A stretch of DNA of 64,000 nucleotides from Clostridiales bacterium (GTDB lineage: Bacteria; Bacillota; Clostridia; Peptostreptococcales; Acidaminobacteraceae), in NCBI GenBank assembly GCA_016342415.1, contig JAEIOD010000004.1, positions 1 through 64,000 on the forward strand. The letters are read 5' to 3'. The notes under the pieces are model-generated. The model was not told where the DNA came from. It searched no databases and was given only the letters and a program-made list of their open reading frames with translations. The position numbers and the translations under genes are program-made. Each line of letters starts with the position of its first letter. Position 1 is the stretch's first letter. Shown here one piece after another: positions 54,445-61,812 of the stretch.

Positions 54445-54540
54445 AAGCATCTCCTTATAAGAAATGTGCCTCTGACACATCCAATCATAACTTTAACAAC
54501 AGTCTTTTAAATTTCAGTATTTGTCACAAAACGTCCACTT

Positions 54541-54573
54541 ATAAAAATAAGTATACTTGAAGTCAAGTATACT
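54541..54573 (-). terminator. Terminator after rpoZ
   Basis: AGTATACTTGA-AG-TCAAGTATACT (54550-54573), followed on the minus strand by TATTTTTAT. Confidence 0.85.
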
Positions 54574-54581
54574 CACTTATT

Positions 54582-54827
54582 TTACTCGTGGTCTAATACG
54601 ATAACTTCTTCGTTTTCGTCTTCGTACTCATCCTCAGTTAATTGTCTCGTTACAATTGTACCATCATAAATTTCGTTGATTGCCTGAGTTACAGCAACAC
54701 TTGAATCTACACTGATTACTTCATCATCTGTATCAATGATCTCTCTTGCTCTTTTTGAAGCTGCTATGATTAAACCATATCTAGATCCAACTTTTTTAAT
54801 TAATTCATTTACTGGCGGATATAACAT
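54582..54827 (-). CDS. rpoZ: RNA polymerase omega subunit
   Basis: An 81-residue omega subunit (MLYPPVNELIKKVGSRYGLI, AASKRAREI, AVTQAINEIYDGTI). It assists RNA polymerase assembly. The start overlaps the gmk stop by one base (TAATG). A terminator follows, so rpoZ ends the yicC-gmk-rpoZ unit. Confidence 0.94.
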   Translation of the reverse strand: MLYPPVNELIKKVGSRYGLIIAASKRAREIIDTDDEVISVDSSVAVTQAINEIYDGTIVTRQLTEDEYEDENEEVIVLDHE

Positions 54828-55441
54828 TATACTTCCTCCTTAAACATCGTTACTATTTCTTCTATATCTTCTATGACCTTACAACGCTCTGCATCTATAA
54901 TTGATTCCATTAAGTCTGCGGCTCTTTTAACTTGATCATTAATAATATAATAGTCATATTGGTTTACAAATTCAATTTCCTCAAAAGCACTTGAAAAACG
55001 TCTTTCAAGACTTTCAGGAGTTTCACTGCCTCTACCTATGATGCGACTTTTTAGTTCTGCCATAGATGGTGGCAATATGAATATGAAGACACCTTCAGGA
55101 TATCTTTTCTTGACTTGAAGAGCACCTTGAATATCTATCTCTAATAATATATTTTCACCTTGATTCAATTTATCTAAAACCGTCTCTTTAGGTGTTCCAT
55201 ATAAATTCTTATAGACTTCGGCATATTCAATAAACTCCTCTTCAGCAATTTTTCTCTCAAACTCCTCACGAGAAATGAAAAAATAATTGACGCCTTCGAT
55301 TTCACCATTTCTTGGTTCTCTAGTCGTAGCTGATGTAGAAACAAAGATGTCATCTCGCCTTTCAAGTACTTCTTTACAAATCGTACCTTTCCCAGCGCCA
55401 GACGGTCCAGAAACTACAATTAACAACCCTTTCTTATTCAC
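54827..55441 (-). CDS. gmk: Guanylate kinase
   Basis: A 204-residue enzyme. P-loop VSGPSGAGKGTI (9-20), the GMP-binding TTREPRNGEIEGVNYFF, and LEIDIQGALQVKKRYPEGVF are diagnostic. It converts GMP to GDP. GTG at 55441 follows AGGAG. It lies ten bases after yicC; the remA (DUF370) gene often found between them is absent. Confidence 0.96.
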   Translation of the reverse strand: MNKKGLLIVVSGPSGAGKGTICKEVLERRDDIFVSTSATTREPRNGEIEGVNYFFISREEFERKIAEEEFIEYAEVYKNLYGTPKETVLDKLNQGENILLEIDIQGALQVKKRYPEGVFIFILPPSMAELKSRIIGRGSETPESLERRFSSAFEEIEFVNQYDYYIINDQVKRAADLMESIIDAERCKVIEDIEEIVTMFKEEV

Positions 55442-55450
55442 ATATAACTC

Positions 55451-56332
55451 CTATTCTATATTTTGTATTTGTTCTCTTATTTTTTCAAATTCACTCTTAA
55501 GTTCAATAACAAAATTAGAAATGTCTATATCTGGTGATTTTGATCCTATGGTGTTAATTTCTCTATTAATTTCTTGTAGCAAGAAATCTAATTTTCTACC
55601 GATAGACTGCTTCTCATTAAAAATGTTAGCCAGCTGATCTAAATGACTGTCTAGTCTAACAAGTTCTTCTGTGATACTTGTCTTATCAGCGAAATATGCT
55701 ACTTCTTGAGCAAGTCTTGCTTCATCTAATTCAATATTATCTTCCAACAACTCAGATACGCGATCTTTCATTTTAGCCTTATGTAACAACACAATTTCAG
55801 GTGCCCTTACTTCCAACTCTTTGATAATACCTTTTATGTCATGAATACGGCCATTGATGTCATCTAATAATTTTTGACCTTCAACACGTCTCATTTCAAT
55901 TAATGAAGAAAGTGCTTCTTGCAGCGCAGACTCAACCAACTTCCAAATAGCATCTTCATCTATTTGTTTGTATTCGATACTGAATGCATCTTGGAATCTT
56001 GTTAAAATATTCAAATCAAAATCTCTTGAAATATCATAACGATCCTTTATAGATGTTAAAGCACTTGCATATTGGTCCAATACTGCAAAGTTTGGAGTAA
56101 CAACAAAGTCCTCTCCCTTTTGCTCTTCAAAGTTCATATAGATTTCTACACGACCTCTGTTTACATGTTTCTTTACTTCTTTTTTGATGCGGTCCTCAAA
56201 CATTGCCATTTTCTTTGGAATCTTTAAAACAACATCACAATATCTATGATTGACAGCCTTCATTTCAATTAAAACTTTTTGCAGTTCAGTTTCTTTCTCT
56301 GAACGACCGTAACCCGTCATACTAAATACCAT
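55451..56332 (-). CDS. yicC: YicC-family endoribonuclease
   Basis: A 293-residue protein beginning MVFSMTGYGRSEKETELQ, the YicC signature, and ending with a conserved C-terminal block (KLDFLLQEINREINTIGSKS). Family members form ring-shaped ribonucleases that act on RNA hairpins and small RNAs. It is the promoter-proximal gene before gmk and rpoZ. ATG at 56332 has AGGAGGTTTC. Confidence 0.93.
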   Translation of the reverse strand: MVFSMTGYGRSEKETELQKVLIEMKAVNHRYCDVVLKIPKKMAMFEDRIKKEVKKHVNRGRVEIYMNFEEQKGEDFVVTPNFAVLDQYASALTSIKDRYDISRDFDLNILTRFQDAFSIEYKQIDEDAIWKLVESALQEALSSLIEMRRVEGQKLLDDINGRIHDIKGIIKELEVRAPEIVLLHKAKMKDRVSELLEDNIELDEARLAQEVAYFADKTSITEELVRLDSHLDQLANIFNEKQSIGRKLDFLLQEINREINTIGSKSPDIDISNFVIELKSEFEKIREQIQNIE

Positions 56333-56425
56333 GAAACCTCCTAAAATCGGTTTTTATACTATTTATTATTATATCACTACTTAGGTGTTTTTCCTACCTT
56401 TAATTATTCAAAAACACCAAGAATC

Positions 56426-56454
56426 ATTATACTACAATTCTCATGTATTGACCA
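56426..56454 (-). promoter_or_regulatory. Promoter of yicC-gmk-rpoZ
   Basis: TGGTCA (56449-56454), a 17-base spacer and TATAAT (56426-56431) on the minus strand. The leader is about 85 bases. Confidence 0.55.
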
Positions 56455-56516
56455 GCGCCTTCTAAATATTAATTTAATGTTACACTTTAATATGACTTCT
56501 AAAGTCAAAAAAAGTC

Positions 56517-56525
56517 TGTTATACT
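56517..56525 (+). promoter_or_regulatory. Promoter of rqcH (extended -10)
   Basis: TG (56517-56518), one base, then TATACT (56520-56525). No good -35 is seen. The ribosome site AAAGGGGG follows shortly. Confidence 0.5.
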
Positions 56526-56549
56526 ACTCTACAGAAAGGGGGCGATTGT

Positions 56550-58307
56550 ATGCCATTTGATGGAATAACCATACATGCTCTAACAAAAGAAATTAAAACA
56601 ATTATTGTAGGAAGCAGAATTGATAAGATTCACCAACCTGAAAACGATGAGATTGTCTTTCATATCAGACATGATCGTAAAAACTATAAATTGTTGTTAT
56701 CAGCCGACAGTAACTTACCTTACTTCGGTATGATGGATGTCAAAAAAGAAAACCCGGTCACCGCGCCTATGTTTTGCATGTTACTTAGAAAACATCTAGC
56801 GGGTGGTAGAGTTATTGATTTTGAACAATTAGAGCTAGAACGTGTGATTATACTAACAGTAGAATCACGAACAGAACTTGGTGAACTCACCATAAAAAAA
56901 CTGATATTTGAGATTATGGGCAAACACTCAAATATCACATTAGTTGATCAGGACTATAAAATTATAGATTGTATTAAAAGAATTGCTTTAGGAGTCAACA
57001 GATACAGGCAACTGTTCCCTGGCATCACTTACTTATACCCTCCAAACGAAAAGACGGATCCTCGTCTAGTCTCAAAAGAAGCCTTTATGGACAGTATTGT
57101 TACGGGTGAAGCAAGACCCCTATTTAAACATATTTACATGACCTATCAAGGTCTCAGCCCGATTATTGCTAAAGAAATATGCATTCAGGCAAATCTTGAA
57201 TTTAATACTTCCCAAGAAACATTGTCCACCGAAGATAAAGAAGCCTTGTATCATGCTTTTTCAGTTTTCTTTGATGATTACAACGAAGGTCGTTTAAAAT
57301 ACCAGGTGGTTTATCTGAGAAACCAAGCATTAAAAGATTTAACCATAGTGGATTTATCACCTTATCAATCTGACGAGTTCAATGTGATTTACTTTGACTC
57401 GGCAATTGAAATTGTAAAAGAATATTACTCCAATAAAAACACGGTCAACAAACTGCTTCAAAGGTCTCATAACCTCAGAAAAACCATACAAGGTAAAATT
57501 GATAGACAAAAGAAAAAAATTCAAAACCTTGAAGAAGATTTATTGTTTGCAGAAAAAGCAGATGACTATAAAATTAAAGGCGAATTGATTTTAGCCAATA
57601 TCTATCGAATAGAAAAAGGCATGAATAAAGTGGTGGTTGAGGATTTTTACAACAACAACGAACCCACTACCATTTCTCTTGACATTCGTTTAACACCGTC
57701 TGATAATGCTCAGAGGTTGTTTAAGAGATACAATAAGTTTAAGACGGCTCAGATCAAAGTGCTTGAACAACTCGAAAAAACAGAAGATGAAATCAAGTAT
57801 TTGGAACATGTTCTTTTAAGTTTAGAACAGTCTCCTGATCAAAACAACTTTGAAGAAATCAAAGAAGAATTAATCCTTTCAGGGTACTTAAAAAACAAAC
57901 AAAAGGAAAAAAAGAAAAAGAAGATAAAAAACGATCCTTTCCATTATCAATCAAGCGAGGGTTTTGAGATTCTTGTAGGAAAAAACAATCTTCAAAATGA
58001 TATGATCACATTAAAAATCGCTTCAAAATCGGATGTATGGCTACATACAAAAAACATTCCCGGATCACATGTGATCATTAGAGCTTATGGAAAAGAAGTA
58101 CCAAAAGAAACATTAAAAGAAGCTGCTATGATAGCTGCTTATCATTCAAAAGCGAAAGAATCGTCACAAGTACCCGTTGATTATACCGATGTCAGGAATG
58201 TAAAAAAACCTAACGGTGCCAAACCGGGTATGGTTATCTTTTCAACGAATCATACTTTATACGTGACACCTGACGCTGCTGAGGTACACAAACTACTGAA
58301 ACTATAA
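56550..58307 (+). CDS. rqcH: Ribosome quality control protein RqcH (NFACT family)
   Basis: A 585-residue NFACT protein. It begins MPFDGITIHALTKEIKTIIV, GSRIDKIHQPENDEIVFHIR, the RqcH/Rqc2 N-terminus. A coiled-coil middle (about 295-450) follows, then an NFACT-R domain (SDVWLHTKNIPGSHVIIRAY) near the C-terminus. RqcH adds alanine tails to stalled nascent chains on 50S subunits, marking them for degradation. Some homologues were called fibronectin-binding proteins. ATG at 56550 has AAAGGGGGC upstream. It is divergent from yicC. Confidence 0.95.
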   Translation: MPFDGITIHALTKEIKTIIVGSRIDKIHQPENDEIVFHIRHDRKNYKLLLSADSNLPYFGMMDVKKENPVTAPMFCMLLRKHLAGGRVIDFEQLELERVIILTVESRTELGELTIKKLIFEIMGKHSNITLVDQDYKIIDCIKRIALGVNRYRQLFPGITYLYPPNEKTDPRLVSKEAFMDSIVTGEARPLFKHIYMTYQGLSPIIAKEICIQANLEFNTSQETLSTEDKEALYHAFSVFFDDYNEGRLKYQVVYLRNQALKDLTIVDLSPYQSDEFNVIYFDSAIEIVKEYYSNKNTVNKLLQRSHNLRKTIQGKIDRQKKKIQNLEEDLLFAEKADDYKIKGELILANIYRIEKGMNKVVVEDFYNNNEPTTISLDIRLTPSDNAQRLFKRYNKFKTAQIKVLEQLEKTEDEIKYLEHVLLSLEQSPDQNNFEEIKEELILSGYLKNKQKEKKKKKIKNDPFHYQSSEGFEILVGKNNLQNDMITLKIASKSDVWLHTKNIPGSHVIIRAYGKEVPKETLKEAAMIAAYHSKAKESSQVPVDYTDVRNVKKPNGAKPGMVIFSTNHTLYVTPDAAEVHKLLKL

Positions 58308-58327
58308 AGAGCCCTTTCGGGCTCTTT
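58306..58327 (+). terminator. Terminator of rqcH
   Basis: AAAGAGCCC-TTTC-GGGCTCTTT overlaps the rqcH stop. The following T tract is short. Confidence 0.78.
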
Positions 58328-58432
58328 GTTATTATGATGAAACCGTTTATATCATTTAAGTATACTGGTTTTTACAAATGTTGCCAGTCACTTATATTGA
58401 TGACATAAACCTCTTACAAATAAAGAGTATGG

Positions 58433-58978
58433 TTAGCCTAAAGGTCCAATTTTATTGCCATACTCCTCTCTTAATATACTCATAACGACTTCATCGTGAT
58501 ACTGTCCACCCTTGAATAATGATTGTCGTAAAATACCTTCTCTAACAAACCCACATTTTTCATAAGACTTAATCGCTCTTTCGTTAAAGCCATAAACATT
58601 TAACATAATTCTATTCAGATTCATCTCATTAAAAATAAATTTTATTAAAACAGTCATGGCATCTGTGCCATATCCCTTACCCCAATAATCTTTATCTCCA
58701 ATAAAAATACCAACAACTGCAACTCTATTTTTCCAATCTACATTGTTCAGTCCGCAACCACCAATATAATGGCCATCTAAAGTATCTATTGCGAAACTAT
58801 AGTTATCCTTAAAAGCGGAAATGCCTTCAACAAACTTGGTTTCATCACTTAAAGTCATCGGAAATGGCACACCCGGCATAAGGTAATGTTTAAGTTCGGG
58901 ATCGTTAATATAGTTTTTTGCCGCTTCAATATCTTTTGTTTCATATGCTCTTAATTGAACTAATTTTCCAGTATACAT
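58433..58978 (-). CDS. GNAT acetyltransferase (RimJ/RimL type)
   Basis: A 181-residue N-acetyltransferase. QLRAYETKDIEAAKNYINDP starts the fold. The acetyl-CoA site is GIFIGDKDYWGKGYGTDAMT (Q/RxxGxG/A-like KGYGT), and LNVYGFNERAIKSYEKCGFV lies in the C-terminal part. It probably acetylates a protein N-terminus or a small amine; the substrate is unknown. It stands alone on the minus strand, downstream of rqcH in the opposite direction. Confidence 0.85.
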   Translation of the reverse strand: MYTGKLVQLRAYETKDIEAAKNYINDPELKHYLMPGVPFPMTLSDETKFVEGISAFKDNYSFAIDTLDGHYIGGCGLNNVDWKNRVAVVGIFIGDKDYWGKGYGTDAMTVLIKFIFNEMNLNRIMLNVYGFNERAIKSYEKCGFVREGILRQSLFKGGQYHDEVVMSILREEYGNKIGPLG

Positions 58979-59053
58979 GTAAGCCTCCTATAAAATATTT
59001 TTACTAGTATACCACAAACAATGTCATTGAGAACCTTTTAAAACATTTTATAC

Positions 59054-59806
59054 CTAATCACTAACTATAATTGTACCTTCAAAACCATAACCGTCATATG
59101 ACAAAGCAATACTAAACAATTCACCTTTACTGTTTTCCCATTGAACCGCTTGAAACGGCAGACCTTCAGGTAAAACACTGTGAATATTTATACGTCTATC
59201 TGTCACATTATCAATCTCAATCAATACTTCATCGACTTCATAGGTATTATAACTCTCATCCCAAGTTATGGTTACCCACTTAAAATTATAAATAGTACCT
59301 TCAACCTTGAAGCTTGTCACTTCAAATTCCGCGTCACCTAAATCTATTGTCGACTCATCCTCTTCATTGATATTGTTTTTTATAGGTCCATTCCCCAAAA
59401 TCGTATAATTCTGCGCATGAGGAATCTCCGATGGTTCAAAAACATATAACAACCTATTGTCAATGTCCTGTATCACTTTCACATCAAAGTTATACTGTGC
59501 TTCATAAGGATCAAATTCAATAGTATTCAAACTTTTCATTAACGCTTCATTATCAATTTCCAAAGCTGCTTTTTCTTCTATAAGGACATCCAATTCTGCT
59601 TTTAAAGCAACGTTTTCCTCATCGTATTTCATTTTTTCGCTACTAATGTCTTTTATCTGTTTCATTATATCCGTTTTGTCTGCATTTAATTGCAAAATGG
59701 TTGATTCCAAAGCATTAATTTCTTCTTTTAACAACATGATTTCATCTGTGTCTGATTGACATCCCACTAGAAGTAATACCATACACATGATTAATAATTT
59801 CTTCAT
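59054..59806 (-). CDS. Coiled-coil lipoprotein, unknown function
   Basis: A protein of about 250 residues with lipobox LLLVGC (Cys about 16). A strong coiled coil (about 20-90; ILQLNADKTDIMKQIKDISS, LKAELDVLIEEKAALEIDNE) leads to a beta-rich C-terminal domain ending EGTIIVSD. The lipid would tether it outside the membrane with the coil as a spacer. The family is not recognised. ATG at 59806 overlaps the stop of the APH-fold gene (ATGA), indicating translational coupling; the ribosome site GGAGG lies within that gene. Confidence 0.75.
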   Translation of the reverse strand: MKKLLIMCMVLLLVGCQSDTDEIMLLKEEINALESTILQLNADKTDIMKQIKDISSEKMKYDEENVALKAELDVLIEEKAALEIDNEALMKSLNTIEFDPYEAQYNFDVKVIQDIDNRLLYVFEPSEIPHAQNYTILGNGPIKNNINEEDESTIDLGDAEFEVTSFKVEGTIYNFKWVTITWDESYNTYEVDEVLIEIDNVTDRRINIHSVLPEGLPFQAVQWENSKGELFSIALSYDGYGFEGTIIVSD

Positions 59807-60876
59807 ATAGCCTCCTCTATCATTTGATGCAAGTCTGTTCTTTCCAATTCCTGTATCATCCACTTTAATCTGCAGTTCACTTCAAAATAATCCTCATTTT
59901 TGAAGCTTCTTACCAGTCCAACAAAAAACAAATATTTGAAAGGTCTAATCACCTTGTATACCAATGGAAAATATGTTTTTTCTTCTGATGTCCAAGTATA
60001 GTACTTGGAAAATGTCTTAATGACCCATTTGAACTTCTCATCGACTTCTTGATTATAGGTCTTGTCTAACCATAATTCATGTATCACTTGTTCTTCTTGA
60101 TAGACTCCTTCATTGATTAAATAGTTTAAAACGACTTCTCTGCCTGAAATATTAAAATCAATTAAACCTTTGATAGTTCTATTTCTCAAAACCAAATTGC
60201 TTTCATTCAAATCGCTTTGAAAAACCGCTGTTGGCAATTTCTTATAAACTTGTTTGAGTTCTGCTCTCAATCTTAGGAACGTTTGATAAACATATTCTAA
60301 ATACATTTGATCTACTGAAACATGACCTTTTAGAAGTTCATACGTTTTTAACATAAACTCCATATACTCATCAGACGGATCCTCTATGCAGAATTTTCCA
60401 AACAGGCAATAAGGCGTTGGTGTATACATTTCAAAAGCACTTGACTGACTTGCAACTCTTCCAATCAACTCACCTACCGAGGCTCTATACTCTTTAGAAT
60501 CATTATGTAATCGATCTTTATTGTCAGTAAGTTCTATAAACGTTTCACACCAGACAACAAAACACCGGCCTGATACATCATCCCAACAAAACGCATGACC
60601 ACCTGCTCGCATTTCTAAAAAATCAGGTGTTTCATAACCAAGCTTTCGGTAGAGCTTACTCAGCTCTGACCATTTCTCTACACGATCAATTGTTGTAAAG
60701 GAGTTTCTTGCCAGTTTTAAAACATACTGCGAAGTTGCTGTAGCCACTTTATATGAAAATCTGACATCCTCTTCTTTTGACAACTCCTCAATAAGTTGAA
60801 AATCTACGATTTCCTTATCAACAAAGGCATACATCAGCTCATTTATCTTTTTTTCTATGATTTCTACTAAATCCAC
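59803..60876 (-). CDS. APH-fold phosphotransferase-like protein
   Basis: A 357-residue cytoplasmic protein of the aminoglycoside/choline kinase fold. The N-lobe has FSYKVATATSQYVLKLAR (the Lys is the likely ATP contact). The catalytic loop is FQSDLNESNLVL, where the usual His of HxDxxxxN is Gln, followed by KGLIDFNISGREV (the DxD/DFG equivalent). The His-to-Gln change is tolerated in some relatives. The substrate is unknown; resistance is not implied. GTG at 60876 follows AAGGAGG. It is coupled to the downstream lipoprotein, an unusual partner. Confidence 0.75.
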   Translation of the reverse strand: MDLVEIIEKKINELMYAFVDKEIVDFQLIEELSKEEDVRFSYKVATATSQYVLKLARNSFTTIDRVEKWSELSKLYRKLGYETPDFLEMRAGGHAFCWDDVSGRCFVVWCETFIELTDNKDRLHNDSKEYRASVGELIGRVASQSSAFEMYTPTPYCLFGKFCIEDPSDEYMEFMLKTYELLKGHVSVDQMYLEYVYQTFLRLRAELKQVYKKLPTAVFQSDLNESNLVLRNRTIKGLIDFNISGREVVLNYLINEGVYQEEQVIHELWLDKTYNQEVDEKFKWVIKTFSKYYTWTSEEKTYFPLVYKVIRPFKYLFFVGLVRSFKNEDYFEVNCRLKWMIQELERTDLHQMIEEAI

Positions 60877-60997
60877 ACTGCCTCCTTACATCTAAGTTAA
60901 TTATACAACAAGAAAAGTGTCTTCGACACCTTTAAATTCATAACTCATTCAACAAAATCTTAACAATGGTTTCATTACATACCGTAATACAAATGCA

Positions 60998-61024
60998 AAA
61001 AAATAACACTAAAAGTGTTATTTT
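60998..61024 (-). terminator. Terminator after the MEMO-family gene
   Basis: AAATAACACT-AAA-AGTGTTATTT, followed on the minus strand by TTTTTGC. It overlaps the stop codon. Confidence 0.85.
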
Positions 61025-61812
61025 AAGCCAACAAAGAAATAACTTGTTGTTTCTGGAATATCTTCACCCATATAATATGCGGAATTACTATGGTCATAAA
61101 ACTTAAGCTCATAGCTGTTTTTTCTTGCAAAACAAGATATAACATACAAACATCCCGGCGAATCAAAGTAATCATCACCCATCTTAAAGAAGGATTCGAA
61201 ATTTCCGTTTCTAATGGTATTTTTAGTCCATTCATCTTTTAAGTTGGCTGTTTCCAAATCCATGTAATGCGAAAAATCAATCGAAGCTATCAGAAACACA
61301 TCCTCCGGAATCGAAACAATCAACTCATTCAGATGTTGAAAATCGGTTTGTTTACTGATCGCTATTGGTACAACAGTGGCATTTGGAAAGTATTTTTTAA
61401 TAAAGGGGATGTGCGTATTCAGACCATGTTCCACTCCTACTTCTGCGTTGTTTATTTTTATTCCATCATTAAGGAGTTGATTTAACAAGTCAAGATCAAC
61501 CTGAACTTGACCGCCATCGACTCTCCAATTTTTATCACTTGTTATCATTTCACGATATTCATTTAGTAAATGATCAGGACTAATAAGTAGTATCCTTTTT
61601 ACTTCATCAGAAGAAGCCGTTAAGTACATCGCTTCCAGTTTGTCAAGGGGAACCAAATGATGGGGTACAATCATGCCGTTTAGAGCGACCTCTTCGTAGA
61701 TTTCTGCTCCTTCATACACTGGTGTATTTAAATGAATATGATCATCACTTGAATAACCGATCAAACTGATGATGATCATAATCACAGGTCCAAGGGCTTT
61801 GAGTTTAATCAT
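61018..61812 (-). CDS. Exported or membrane-anchored MEMO-family protein (AmmeMemoRadiSam B-like)
   Basis: A 264-residue protein of the MEMO family. Conserved histidine blocks are NGMIVPHHLVPLDKLEAM, ISPDHL, VEHGLNTHIPFIKKYFP and LIASIDFSHYMD, with a later Cys in SPGCLYVISC. These correspond to the putative metal site of MEMO and extradiol-dioxygenase-like proteins. Unlike cytoplasmic MEMO, it begins with a hydrophobic segment (ALGPVIMIIISLIGY), a signal anchor or uncleaved signal. ATG at 61812 follows GAGG and overlaps the stop of the A2M-like gene by eight bases, so the two are translationally coupled. The activity of bacterial MEMO proteins is not established. Confidence 0.83.
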   Translation of the reverse strand: MIKLKALGPVIMIIISLIGYSSDDHIHLNTPVYEGAEIYEEVALNGMIVPHHLVPLDKLEAMYLTASSDEVKRILLISPDHLLNEYREMITSDKNWRVDGGQVQVDLDLLNQLLNDGIKINNAEVGVEHGLNTHIPFIKKYFPNATVVPIAISKQTDFQHLNELIVSIPEDVFLIASIDFSHYMDLETANLKDEWTKNTIRNGNFESFFKMGDDYFDSPGCLYVISCFARKNSYELKFYDHSNSAYYMGEDIPETTSYFFVGLK

